45,141 nt of DNA from Pseudomonadota bacterium (GTDB taxonomy: Bacteria; SAR324; XYD2-FULL-50-16; JAHJRI01). The notes beneath the pieces are model-generated. The model searched no databases, was not told the DNA's origin, and was given only the letters and a program-made list of their open reading frames with translations. The position numbers were made by a program, and so were the translations under genes. Location: assembly GCA_022360105.1 (NCBI GenBank), contig JAKSDL010000589.1, positions 1 to 45,141 of the forward strand, written 5' to 3'. How positions within the stretch are numbered: the stretch's first letter is position 1; each line of letters begins with the position of its first letter. Positions 36,482 through 44,822 of the stretch are shown piece after piece.

Positions 36482-37444
36482 TTAGAGGGTTGCAGCAGCT
36501 TCAAGTTGAATTCTCATATGGGAATGCACCAATCCCGGAATAACTTCCAGATTATATCCGCCTTCCAGAAAGCTTACCAGTTTGCCATCACTATATTCAG
36601 CTGCAATATCACACAATGCCCTGGTATAAGCACGGTAGGTTTCGTTTGTAATATTTATGCGTGCCAGGGGATCATCTTTATGGGCGTCGTAACCGGCTGA
36701 GATCAATACAAAATCGGGTTTGTACTTGGCCCAGGCTGGAATAAATGTATTGTGTAACTCCTCCAAATAGCGTTCATCACCTGAAAAGCTTCTCATGGGA
36801 ACATTCAAGGTGTAACCCTTGCCTTCGCCATATCCGACCTCGGTTTCAAAACCGGTTCCGGGATAGCAGACTGTGGGATTCTCATGGATACTGCAGTAAA
36901 ACACATCCTTCCTGGATTCAAAACTGTGTTGTGTACCATTTCCATGGTGCACATCAAAATCCATAATTAGAATTCGCTCATAATTCTTGTGTTTAATCAG
37001 GTACTCTGCGCAAATCGCAATATTGTTGAAATAGCAGAACCCCAGTGCCTGCTTTCTTTCGGCATGGTGCCCGGGAGGTCTGACCAGGGCAAAGCCGTTT
37101 TTCAATTCACCGGATTCAACTTTTTTCACAAGGTTCAAAGCACCTCCAACCGCCTGCTCTGCAACTTCGAATGTTTTGGGGCAAACCATACAATCCATTG
37201 TGCCAACAAACGGAGCTCCGGATTTTATTTCCCGTTCAATGGAATCTATATAGTCAGCGTCATGGATCAGCTCTATTATTGATCGTTCGGCCTTTTCTGC
37301 AGAGATTTTTTCCAATTGATCCCAAATATCACTGGATTGAAGCTCTTCAAGAATAACTTTTAAGCGATTTGAATTTTCAGGGTGTTGCCCTGTATCGTGA
37401 TCCTGGTAAATGGGGTCTGTAAGCAATCCTGTCAGTCTTTTCAT
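36482..37444 (-). CDS. Histone deacetylase-family amidohydrolase (class II type)
   Basis: 320 residues from the ATG at 37444, picked because AGGGA lies just upstream and the sequence then begins MKRLTGLLTDPIYQDHDTG, as bacterial members do. Zinc hydrolase of the HDAC/AcuC/APAH superfamily. The active-site motif is VRPPGHHAERKQALGFCYFN (paired His). The metal ligands are in MDFDVHHGNGTQHSF and LISAGYDAHKDDPL. The end is EGGYNLEVIPG. Substrate could be acetyl-lysine, acetylated polyamines or another amide. It is a single gene with no acuA or polyamine genes beside it. Confidence 0.9.
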   Translation of the reverse strand: MKRLTGLLTDPIYQDHDTGQHPENSNRLKVILEELQSSDIWDQLEKISAEKAERSIIELIHDADYIDSIEREIKSGAPFVGTMDCMVCPKTFEVAEQAVGGALNLVKKVESGELKNGFALVRPPGHHAERKQALGFCYFNNIAICAEYLIKHKNYERILIMDFDVHHGNGTQHSFESRKDVFYCSIHENPTVCYPGTGFETEVGYGEGKGYTLNVPMRSFSGDERYLEELHNTFIPAWAKYKPDFVLISAGYDAHKDDPLARINITNETYRAYTRALCDIAAEYSDGKLVSFLEGGYNLEVIPGLVHSHMRIQLEAAATL

Positions 37445-37499
37445 GTCATCCCTGTAGAAGATCGATTCTTGTTTGAGGCTATACACATTCAATACATCG

Positions 37500-37587
37500 T
37501 TTTTTGCCGACTAGCAATTAGAATTTTAGTTGACTCTTTCTCAAGACTATTCACCCTTCAGCTGCTGTTTTGCTAGTCGCCAAAAAA
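37500..37587. repeat. 18-nt near-perfect inverted repeat with a 52-nt centre
   Basis: Left arm 37500-37517 and right arm 37570-37587 are complementary except for one mismatch; the core is GACTAGCAA/TTGCTAGTC. The T-rich left end and A-rich right end continue the pairing. It is 88 bp in total. It could be a structured leader of the deacetylase gene, a small non-autonomous element, or a bidirectional terminator. No clear target-site duplication flanks it. Confidence 0.7.
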
Positions 37588-37685
37588 AAACCAACCGTCA
37601 CCAGCTACTTCTTCTGTCAAACAATCAGCTAACTTTCCGGAAATAGATTGCTGTTTATCAACTATCAGCATATTTTTATCCCCGA

Positions 37686-37712
37686 AAACCGAATAAAAGT
37701 TCGGTTTATTTT
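37686..37712 (+). terminator. Terminator-like hairpin upstream of korDB
   Basis: AAACCGAA (37686-37693) and TTCGGTTT (37700-37707) form a perfect 8-bp stem with a 6-nt loop, then ATTTT. It is 205 bases before korDB with no plus-strand gene upstream within reach. It could end a short RNA or act in the korDB leader. Confidence 0.55.
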
Positions 37713-37916
37713 GGGCTTAACGTGCCTAATCGACTGTTAAACGCCGAATCTCGGAATTCAACACCAAAACCGATGTAAAATCATATATGTTCTGTATCAA
37801 TGCTATATATCGATTTTTTTGCAATCATCCTTGCTATGTAATTCGATTGGTATATTGATTCTCACATTATAAGCTGAAATCAGATTTTTTAATCCATATA
37901 GAGGTAGCAGAAGCTA

Positions 37917-39026
37917 ATGGCTGAAGAAAAAAAATCAAAAAAGAAGGACCCCAAGGAGTGGCGCCTTGAGATAGATGCCGAGAGATGTAAGGGGTGTGCA
38001 TTCTGCGTGGAATTTTGCCCGAAGGATACACTTGAAATGTCAGACGAATTCAACTCGAAGGGGTACCATCCACCGGTCGTTGCAAGACCTGAAACATGTA
38101 CTTATTGTGACATGTGCGAAATGGTATGTCCTGAGTTTGCAATTTGGGCTGCGTCCGATAACCACAAAAAGAGCGCACATATTTCAGACGACTTTTTAAG
38201 AATGGATCGCATGCCGCATATCTGGTGTCCAGGGTGTGGAATCGGTACTGTAGTAAACTGCCTAACCAAAGCATTGGTTGATGCCGGTATCGATAGAGAT
38301 AAAACTCAGATCGTATCCGGTATCGGATGTTCAGGCCGTGTAGCCGGATATGTCGATGTAGATTCTTACCATACAACTCATGGTCGAGCGATAGCTTTTG
38401 CAACAGGTTTAGCTCTTGCAGACCCTGAGCAAAAGGTTATTGTTGTCAGCGGTGATGGTGATTTAACCGCCATCGGAGGAAACCACTTTTTTCATGCAGC
38501 CCGACGAAATGCCAACATGACAGTTATCTGTATCAACAACTTCATTTATGGTATGACAGGTGGTCAGGTGGCTCCCACAACACCAGAAACAGCGATTGCT
38601 ATTACAACTCCTTATGGTGCTTACGACAAACCATTTAACCTGCCCTTTATTGCTGAAAGTTGCGGTGCTGAGTATGTATCCAGATGGACAACTTACCATG
38701 TAAGACACCTGCAAAATTCAATCAAAGCCGCTTTAGGCAAAAAAGGTTTTTCATTTGTTGAAGCGATTTCACCCTGCCCAACACTTTATGGACGACGAAA
38801 TAAACTTGGCGATGGTCTTGACTCCATGAAGTTCTACAAGGAAGCTTCTGTTCGATACAAGAAAAAAGAACACACCACAGCTGATGCTGATATTTCCTTC
38901 CAGGATAAAATCCTGATCGGTAATTTCGTAGATAGGACTGACAGACTGTCTCTGCTGGATGCGATGGACGAACAGCACAAGGCTAAACTGGGTGATAAAT
39001 ACGCTGGATGGCCGGTACCAGGCTAA
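37917..39026 (+). CDS. 2-oxoacid:ferredoxin oxidoreductase, fused ferredoxin (delta) and beta subunit
   Basis: 369 residues. The N-terminal 80 residues are a two-cluster ferredoxin: Cys24, 27, 30, 34 and Cys61, 64, 67, 71. The rest is the thiamine diphosphate beta subunit: CPGCG (104-108) and GIGCSG (Cys138) for the proximal cluster, and the TPP motif GDGDLTAIGGNHFFHAARRN (179-198) with INNFIYGMTGGQVAPTTP. Together with the next two genes it oxidises 2-oxoglutarate (or a similar acid) to acyl-CoA, reducing ferredoxin, or fixes CO2 in reverse. Delta and beta are usually separate genes. 2-oxoglutarate is the likeliest substrate from subunit order; this is inference. Confidence 0.9.
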   Translation: MAEEKKSKKKDPKEWRLEIDAERCKGCAFCVEFCPKDTLEMSDEFNSKGYHPPVVARPETCTYCDMCEMVCPEFAIWAASDNHKKSAHISDDFLRMDRMPHIWCPGCGIGTVVNCLTKALVDAGIDRDKTQIVSGIGCSGRVAGYVDVDSYHTTHGRAIAFATGLALADPEQKVIVVSGDGDLTAIGGNHFFHAARRNANMTVICINNFIYGMTGGQVAPTTPETAIAITTPYGAYDKPFNLPFIAESCGAEYVSRWTTYHVRHLQNSIKAALGKKGFSFVEAISPCPTLYGRRNKLGDGLDSMKFYKEASVRYKKKEHTTADADISFQDKILIGNFVDRTDRLSLLDAMDEQHKAKLGDKYAGWPVPG

Positions 39027-39071
39027 TCTTAACGCTTATTAAAATAATAATAATTCAATAAGGAGCAACAA

Positions 39072-40223
39072 GTGAAAGCTGATCCTAAACGAGTGCTTAC
39101 CGGCAACCATTTTATGAATGGGAACCATGCTGCAACTGAAGGGGCTATTGCAGCTGGATGTACTTTTGCCGCTGGATATCCTATTACCCCTTCAACTGAA
39201 ATTGTTGAAAGAATTTCGTCACGATTTCCTCGGGTTGGAGGAATGTTCGTGCAAATGGAAGATGAAATCGCTGCTTGTATCTGTCTGCAGGGCGGTGCCT
39301 GGTCAGGTCGAAAGGCGATGACTGTTACCTCTGGTCCTGGTTTTTCACTGATGATGGAAAACATTGGCTTGGCAGCCATTACGGAAACACCATGTGTGTT
39401 CGTAAACGTACAGCGTACAGGTCCTTCAACCGGTCTTCCAACTAAAGTTGGCCAGGCTGATATGATGCAGGCTAAATGGGGTTCTCATGGTGATTACGAA
39501 GTTATCGCTCTGGCACCAAGTTCACCTCAGGACTGTTTTGATTTTACCGTTGATTGTTTCAACCTGTCTGAAGAGTACAGAACACCTGTATTTTTGATGT
39601 CAGATGAAATGGTTGGTCACATGACAGAAAAAGTAGTCATCCCTGAAGCTGACCAAATCGACGTAGTTGAAAGACAGTATTACACAGGTTCAGAAAAGTA
39701 CCTGCCCTACAAACGTGAAGCCAATGGAATCCCCCTGATGAGTAAGGCCGGAATGGGACACCATTACCATATTACAGGTTTGACTCATGACGAAAGAGGA
39801 TACCCTGTGCTGACTCAGGAAGTTCAGCAGGAAATGATGGAAAACCTCATGGGTAAGATTACCAGAAACGTTGATAAACTGACCCGTGTTGAAGAATACA
39901 TGATGGAAGATGCTGACATCGCGTTGGTATCCTATGGTATTTCTTTCAGAATGGCTTACAAAGCCATGGAAATGGCTCGAGAAAAAGGTATCAAGGTTGG
40001 TCTGCTCAGACTGATCACCTGCTGGCCTTTCCCTGACAAAGTAATCGACACTCTGGCACAAAAAGTAAATTCAATGATCATGGTTGAGTTGAACTATGGC
40101 CAGATGTATCTCGAAATGGACAGGTTCGCTAACAAACATTGTAAAACCGGTCTAGTCGGCAGCCCTTGTGGTGAAGTACATGATCCGGAAGAGATCTTTG
40201 CCGAAATTCAAAAATTCGCTTAA
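39072..40223 (+). CDS. korA: 2-oxoacid:ferredoxin oxidoreductase alpha subunit
   Basis: 383 residues from a GTG at 39072 preceded by AAGGAG at good distance. The POR N-terminal domain shows LTGNHFMNGNHAATEGAIAA, AAGYPITPSTEIVERISSRF and GGVA-like stretches (GGAWSGRKAMTVTSGPGFSL). The C-terminal domain has DADIALVSYGISFRMAYKAM and VGLLRLITCWPFPDKVI. It carries the PP-module partner of the beta chain. It follows the beta subunit by 45 bases. Confidence 0.93.
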   Translation: MKADPKRVLTGNHFMNGNHAATEGAIAAGCTFAAGYPITPSTEIVERISSRFPRVGGMFVQMEDEIAACICLQGGAWSGRKAMTVTSGPGFSLMMENIGLAAITETPCVFVNVQRTGPSTGLPTKVGQADMMQAKWGSHGDYEVIALAPSSPQDCFDFTVDCFNLSEEYRTPVFLMSDEMVGHMTEKVVIPEADQIDVVERQYYTGSEKYLPYKREANGIPLMSKAGMGHHYHITGLTHDERGYPVLTQEVQQEMMENLMGKITRNVDKLTRVEEYMMEDADIALVSYGISFRMAYKAMEMAREKGIKVGLLRLITCWPFPDKVIDTLAQKVNSMIMVELNYGQMYLEMDRFANKHCKTGLVGSPCGEVHDPEEIFAEIQKFA

Positions 40224-40239
40224 TTAATGGAGATAATTC

Positions 40240-40794
40240 ATGACAACACAAGAAGTTAGGCTAGGCGGATTTGGCGGACAGGGAGTTATACTTGCAGGAA
40301 TGATCCTGGGACGTGCCAAGTCCATATTTGATGATGCATTTGCAACTCTAACGCAGGATTTCGGACCTGAAGCACGTGGTGGTGCTGCATCCTGTGCTGT
40401 TATTCTTTCTGACGAACCGATTCTGTATCCGAATGTTTTCACCCCGGATGTATTGCTTGCAATGAGTAAAGGTGCGTATGACAAATACATCGGTGGTTTG
40501 AAAAAAGGTGGTATCCTGGTTGTAGAAGAAGACTTGGTAGACGTTGGCGACATTGACCCCAGTATCAAAGTTTTCAAATGCCCAGCTACCAGATTTGCAG
40601 AAGAAATTGGAAGAAAGATCGTACTGAACATCGTTATGTACGGTTTTCTCTGTGCTGTTACCGGCTTAGTCTCCGAAGAGACTGCACGCAAAGCTGTTGA
40701 AGCATCTATTCCGAAGGGAACAGAAAAGCTTAATTTTGCCGCTTTCGAAAAAGGTTATCAGTACGGAATCGAGCAAAAAGAAAAAGTAGGTTAA
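40240..40794 (+). CDS. korC: 2-oxoacid:ferredoxin oxidoreductase gamma subunit
   Basis: 184 residues. The gamma domain begins VRLGGFGGQGVILAGMILGR and includes DFGPEARGGAASCAVILSDE and VTGLVSEETARKAVEASIP, the family pattern. It follows korA by 16 bases, with GGAG upstream of the ATG. It completes a three-gene, four-subunit Kor-type enzyme. Confidence 0.93.
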   Translation: MTTQEVRLGGFGGQGVILAGMILGRAKSIFDDAFATLTQDFGPEARGGAASCAVILSDEPILYPNVFTPDVLLAMSKGAYDKYIGGLKKGGILVVEEDLVDVGDIDPSIKVFKCPATRFAEEIGRKIVLNIVMYGFLCAVTGLVSEETARKAVEASIPKGTEKLNFAAFEKGYQYGIEQKEKVG

Positions 40795-40813
40795 TCCAAA
40801 CCTCACTAATTAG

Positions 40814-40841
40814 CCCATCGGGATTATCTTCTCCCGATGGG
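40814..40841. terminator. Terminator-like hairpin after korC
   Basis: CCCATCGGGA (40814-40823) and TCCCGATGGG (40832-40841) form a perfect 10-bp stem with an 8-nt loop, 19 bases after korC. There is no U-tract. It is paired with a second hairpin directly downstream, so it may be a processing or stabilising structure. Confidence 0.55.
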
Positions 40842-40845
40842 TACC

Positions 40846-40868
40846 ATCAAGTCGCAGGTTGACTTGAT
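40846..40868. repeat. Second hairpin after korC, TCAAGT-N9-ACTTGA type
   Basis: ATCAAGTC (40846-40853) and GACTTGAT (40861-40868) pair over 8 bp around a 7-nt loop. It shares the TCAAGT-N9-ACTTGA core with the hairpin at 6372-6400. Confidence 0.5.
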
Positions 40869-40933
40869 CCCTCTACAGTGTCTACAATTCTCAAATCAGA
40901 CACAATTGATCCCCCAGAAAAACTAGCATCGAC

Positions 40934-43051
40934 ATGCCCTTGCTATTTGGCCGAAACATCACCAGAAAAAAGCCCCTTATTATCAGCGGGATAGCTATCT
41001 TAGTTGTTACTATAATCCTTTTTATTGCTTTCCTGTTCTTTAAGGCATCCATCGTCAAACGTTTCAAGCAAATCCAAGCCAAAGAAAACATTAATACTGT
41101 CTTCTACGATATAGACAGACGCCCTTTCTATGTGACCCGCGGTGATCAGGACAGGAAGTATGTTTCCTTGTCTCATGTCAGCCGCAACCTGCAAAAAGCT
41201 GTAGTTGCCATCGAAGACTCCAGGTTTTTTCACCATTTCGGGTTTGATCCGATTCGTATTGTGGCCGTGGTTTTCAGGAATTTGAAGCCAAATACTGCTG
41301 TGCAGGGAGCAAGCACGATCACTCAACAATTGGTGAAACTGACCCTGCTGTCACCAGAGCAGACCTTAAAAAGAAAAATTAAGGAACTTTTCATGGCTAT
41401 TGCCCTGGAAATGGAATACTCCAAGGCTGAAATACTGGAGTTTTATTTAAACAAGGTCTATCTGGGACATCGAAATTACGGAGTCGAAAACGCCTCGTTA
41501 AACTATTTCCACAAAACCACTGAAGATTTAAGTATCGCTGAGGCCGCTTTCATCGCAGGATTGATAAAAAAACCCGAAGGATACTCTCCCTTTGTTAACC
41601 TCAAGAAAACCAGGGAAAGGCAGGTGCTGGTTTTAAAACGGTTGAGGGCATTGGATTGGATAAGTGGGGAAGAATACAAGGCAGCCGTTAATGAACGTTT
41701 AATAATCAGGGAACGGAAAAAGTCAGGTCTGCAGATAGCACCTTATTTTGTCAGTCATGTCTTGCAAAAACTAAAACGTAAATATGGTCATAACGCAGTC
41801 TACGGCGGTGGCTTGCATATTTATACCACTTTGGATGCCCAGCATCAGTTGGCCATGGAGAAAGTTATTCAAAACAGATTGACCAAACCCCGAAGTTTTG
41901 AAGAGGTCGCAGGAGTCAGTATCGATCCCAGCACAGGTTTTGTGAAAGCGTTGGTGGGAGGCGTTGATTTTTTTAAAAGTGAATTTAACCGAGTCACCCA
42001 GGCGAAAAGACAGCCCGGCTCCAGCTTTAAACCCATTCTCTATTCAACAGCGCTTGTTGAAGGCATCAAACCGACTGATATTTATTGGGATGAGCCAACT
42101 CAATATACCAGGGCAACTGAAGATGACTTTGAAATTTACGAACCGGGTAATTTTTCAGGTGAACACCTGGGCCAAATAACTGTGGCTTATGCCCTAAGAA
42201 CTTCCAACAATGTTGTTAGTGTTCAGATTTTAAACGACATCGGCATCAGCAAACTTGTCCCCACGGCAAGATTGTTCGGAATTGACCTTCCGGGCGACAG
42301 AGGGCTTTGTCTTGCCCTTGGCTGCGGCGAAACCACCCTGTTGAATCTGACTGATGCTTACACCGTGTTTGCCAATCAAGGTTTTCGTGCAGAACCGGTA
42401 TTTGTGCTAAAGATAGCAGACAACCAGGGCAAGATGCTGGAAAAGTATTCACCCAAGCCGGAGATCCGTGTGTTATCTCCAAATACAGCGTTTCAAATGA
42501 ATCGACTTTTGCAGGACGTTGTGAATCTTGGAACAGGGACCGCCGCGAAAATTGGCAGAGTCTCCGGAGGAAAAACCGGCACCAGTGATAACAACAGGGA
42601 CGCCTGGTACGTTGGATATACAGCGGACCTGGTCACCGGTTTCTGGGTTGGAAACGACGACAATGAACCCATGGAAGATGAAGTGGGTGGCAGAAGCCCG
42701 GCCAGACTCTGGAAAGCTTACATGAATTCCCTGCCAAAACCCTTGATCCAAAAAGATTTCCCCATAAATGAAGGTTTCGAGGAGTATCTCATTTGCGATC
42801 AGTCAGGCAAAATGGCAACGGCCTGGTGTCCGAACAAAAACTGGTATTCGTTGGATACTGACGATCCGCCTTCCGAATATTGCGACATCCATTCCGATTC
42901 TGAAATGGTATTGGATATTTGTAATGTGTCAGGAAAAAGAGCAACAGAGTATTGCCCGCTGCATGAAGTTGAGACCAGGCATTTTGTTGCCGGAACAGAG
43001 CCTCGGGAAAGATGCAATATTCATACTGGTCCTGATCTGGCTGATCAATGA
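40934..43051 (+). CDS. Class A penicillin-binding protein (PBP1A type)
   Basis: 705 residues. One N-terminal membrane helix is at about 15-37. The glycosyltransferase domain has AVVAIEDSRFFHHFGFDP (catalytic Glu94), ASTITQQLVK and LEFYLNKVYLGHRNYGVENA. The transpeptidase domain has the nucleophile motif SSFK (about 363-366, SxxK), SNN near 420 (SxN) and KTGTS near 546. The tail (about 615-700) carries two Cys-rich repeats (CDQSGKMATAWCP, CNVSGKRATEYCP), as in several PBP1A-like proteins. It builds peptidoglycan in the periplasm. Its last 7 bases overlap the end of convergent engB. mrcA/ponA naming is left open. Confidence 0.96.
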   Translation: MPLLFGRNITRKKPLIISGIAILVVTIILFIAFLFFKASIVKRFKQIQAKENINTVFYDIDRRPFYVTRGDQDRKYVSLSHVSRNLQKAVVAIEDSRFFHHFGFDPIRIVAVVFRNLKPNTAVQGASTITQQLVKLTLLSPEQTLKRKIKELFMAIALEMEYSKAEILEFYLNKVYLGHRNYGVENASLNYFHKTTEDLSIAEAAFIAGLIKKPEGYSPFVNLKKTRERQVLVLKRLRALDWISGEEYKAAVNERLIIRERKKSGLQIAPYFVSHVLQKLKRKYGHNAVYGGGLHIYTTLDAQHQLAMEKVIQNRLTKPRSFEEVAGVSIDPSTGFVKALVGGVDFFKSEFNRVTQAKRQPGSSFKPILYSTALVEGIKPTDIYWDEPTQYTRATEDDFEIYEPGNFSGEHLGQITVAYALRTSNNVVSVQILNDIGISKLVPTARLFGIDLPGDRGLCLALGCGETTLLNLTDAYTVFANQGFRAEPVFVLKIADNQGKMLEKYSPKPEIRVLSPNTAFQMNRLLQDVVNLGTGTAAKIGRVSGGKTGTSDNNRDAWYVGYTADLVTGFWVGNDDNEPMEDEVGGRSPARLWKAYMNSLPKPLIQKDFPINEGFEEYLICDQSGKMATAWCPNKNWYSLDTDDPPSEYCDIHSDSEMVLDICNVSGKRATEYCPLHEVETRHFVAGTEPRERCNIHTGPDLADQ

Positions 43052-43653
43052 GCCAATGCAATTTTGTCCGCCAGTACTTTCCAGATTTCCACCCTGCCTG
43101 TCTTTTTCAGAGCTGAGTGAGTAAGTGGTGCAGCATTCAAATCCAGCACCTGCCTGATTTCTTTTTTCGCCTTTCCGATTTGATTCTTTTTTAGTTTATC
43201 CTCCTTGTTGGCAACAACCAGGCAGGGAATCTCGGTATCCTTAACCAGATATTGAAATGCCTTATCTTCGCTGCTTGGTTTGTGCCGAATATCTACCAAT
43301 TGCACAATCATTCTTAAATTGGGGCAATGTACCAGGAAATCAGTGATCATCTTTTGCCATTGATTCTTAACATCGGCCGGAACCTTGGCAAAACCGTAGC
43401 CGGGCAGATCAATGAAATAGAATTGGCCATTGATCAGAAAATAGTTGATCAATTGTGTTTTACCGGGAGTTGAACTGGTTTTTACCAACTTTTTCCTGTT
43501 TAGCAAGCTATTGATAAGACTGGATTTCCCCACATTGGATCTTCCAATAAAAGCAATTGCAGGCAACGCGTCCAGATCCAGTGCCTGAATACGGGTGAAG
43601 CTCTTTACATATTCTGCTGAAACAATTTTAACAGTGTTATCTTCACCTGCCAT
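43045..43653 (-). CDS. engB: Ribosome-biogenesis GTPase EngB/YsxC
   Basis: 202 residues from the ATG at 43653, with AAGGA eight bases upstream. A longer frame to 43713 lacks such a site. Binds GTP and helps assemble the large ribosomal subunit. G motifs: G1 GRSNVGKSSLIN, G2 STPGKTQLIN, G3 DLPGYGFAK, G4 NKEDK. It is convergent with the PBP gene. Confidence 0.97.
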   Translation of the reverse strand: MAGEDNTVKIVSAEYVKSFTRIQALDLDALPAIAFIGRSNVGKSSLINSLLNRKKLVKTSSTPGKTQLINYFLINGQFYFIDLPGYGFAKVPADVKNQWQKMITDFLVHCPNLRMIVQLVDIRHKPSSEDKAFQYLVKDTEIPCLVVANKEDKLKKNQIGKAKKEIRQVLDLNAAPLTHSALKKTGRVEIWKVLADKIALAH

Positions 43654-43709
43654 ATGGGTTTCCTTTTGATTGTAAATGCAGTCGAATTGTTGTTTAAAAA
43701 TAAGTTCAC

Positions 43710-43724
43710 CCAATCATTGATTGG
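43710..43724. repeat. 15-bp palindrome upstream of engB
   Basis: CCAATCA (43710-43716), one base, TGATTGG (43718-43724): perfect 7-bp arms about one central base. It lies 57 bases upstream of engB, so it could be an operator or be incidental. Confidence 0.3.
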
Positions 43725-43911
43725 TAAGGGCTGAGCTAACAAATTGACTGATAAATGTGTTAAATGGTATCCGTGGACATTGACCTTCAGGATCTTTAAG
43801 AGCCCTGGAAAACAATTAAACGCTGATTTTCATAAGGCATGCTTTTTTATAGCAAACGATCATAATTCAGCATCATTTTTAAATATCCACCAGTATCAAA
43901 CCTATTCAACT

Positions 43912-44808
43912 ATGCCCACAGCTTCAGCCCAGGACTTTGATTTCCCTGTTTTTTTCTGGGGAATTTTCACAAAAAGTCTTCAATTTTATGTCCGACATTT
44001 CGTCAATATTATTGTTGTATCAATAATTACGTTCATCCCATTTATTCTGCTGATAACCCTCAGCACCAGGGCATTGCCATTGATAGAATTTTTTCATGGG
44101 AGTTTTCTGGATTTGATAGTCATATTGATGTTGCCCACTATTTACTTGCATGGACGCGTCTTCCCCTTGGCTACTATTCAGTTGTTTTTGCAGAGGTTTT
44201 TTGCGTCAGCTGTAGCTATTTCCTGCATTCAATTTGCAGTCATGATTTTTCCCATGTTTTTCGGTCAAACAAACAGTATCCTGTTTGTGATAGGTATGAT
44301 CCCGTATTTCTACCTGTTATTTGCCGGATTCTTTCTGATCATCGAGAATTCGTCACAGTTGATTTCGATAAAAAGCAATATCATTAATAGTGTCCGGTTT
44401 GTAAAAAGCAGGTTTTTTAATGTATTTGTTCATTTCTTCCTGAACAGTTTGATAATTTCTCTCCCTATTTCGCTGTATTTATTATTTTTTGCAATTGGGC
44501 AGCCTGAATTCGATTCTCTTTTTGAAGTTATGCAAAAACAGCCGGAGAATACCGAGTTGTTTCGACAGCATTATTCTGCCTTGATAGAAAAAGTAACCAG
44601 TCACGATTTTCTTTGGGCAAGTTTGGTTTGTCATGTCATTTTTAGGCCAATTAAATCCCTCTTTTTATCATTTCTTTTTCTTGGAATACTTTTTCGGTTA
44701 AATCCACAACCCGTAAAAAGCTTTCTGGGTTTTTCGGAACCGGAAGATTCTCAAGATGATTCAGCTTCTTTCAATGAAGATTTAGAAAAGAATAACACCA
44801 TTCACTAA
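43912..44808 (+). CDS. Polytopic inner-membrane protein of unknown function
   Basis: 298 residues from the ATG at 43912. The frame stays open to a TTG at 43744 and no clear ribosome site marks either, so the start is uncertain. About six hydrophobic helices are visible, for example IIVVSIITFIPFILLITLST, FLDLIVILMLPTIYLHG, ILFVIGMIPYFYLLFAGFFL and SLIISLPISLYLLFFAIG. A polar, acidic C-terminal tail follows (SEPEDSQDDSASFNEDLEKN). The helix layout and an NIINSVRFVKSRFFNV-like amphipathic piece resemble DUF975/YciC-type 'glycerophosphoryl diester phosphodiesterase membrane region' proteins, but I cannot name a family. It is followed 14 bases later by the kinase-like gene. Confidence 0.6.
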   Translation: MPTASAQDFDFPVFFWGIFTKSLQFYVRHFVNIIVVSIITFIPFILLITLSTRALPLIEFFHGSFLDLIVILMLPTIYLHGRVFPLATIQLFLQRFFASAVAISCIQFAVMIFPMFFGQTNSILFVIGMIPYFYLLFAGFFLIIENSSQLISIKSNIINSVRFVKSRFFNVFVHFFLNSLIISLPISLYLLFFAIGQPEFDSLFEVMQKQPENTELFRQHYSALIEKVTSHDFLWASLVCHVIFRPIKSLFLSFLFLGILFRLNPQPVKSFLGFSEPEDSQDDSASFNEDLEKNNTIH

Positions 44809-44822
44809 TCAGGAGCGACAAA

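Larger units (their letters stand above)
37445..37916. other. 472-bp divergent intergenic region
   Basis: Lies between the deacetylase (minus) and kor genes (plus). It contains a long inverted repeat and a separate terminator-like hairpin. The DNA is AT-rich near 37800-37870 with several TATA-like stretches but no clean promoter. Confidence 0.6.

Noticed and set aside
41964..42179. Small plus-strand frame inside the PBP gene
   Set aside because: Out-of-frame shadow of the transpeptidase domain.
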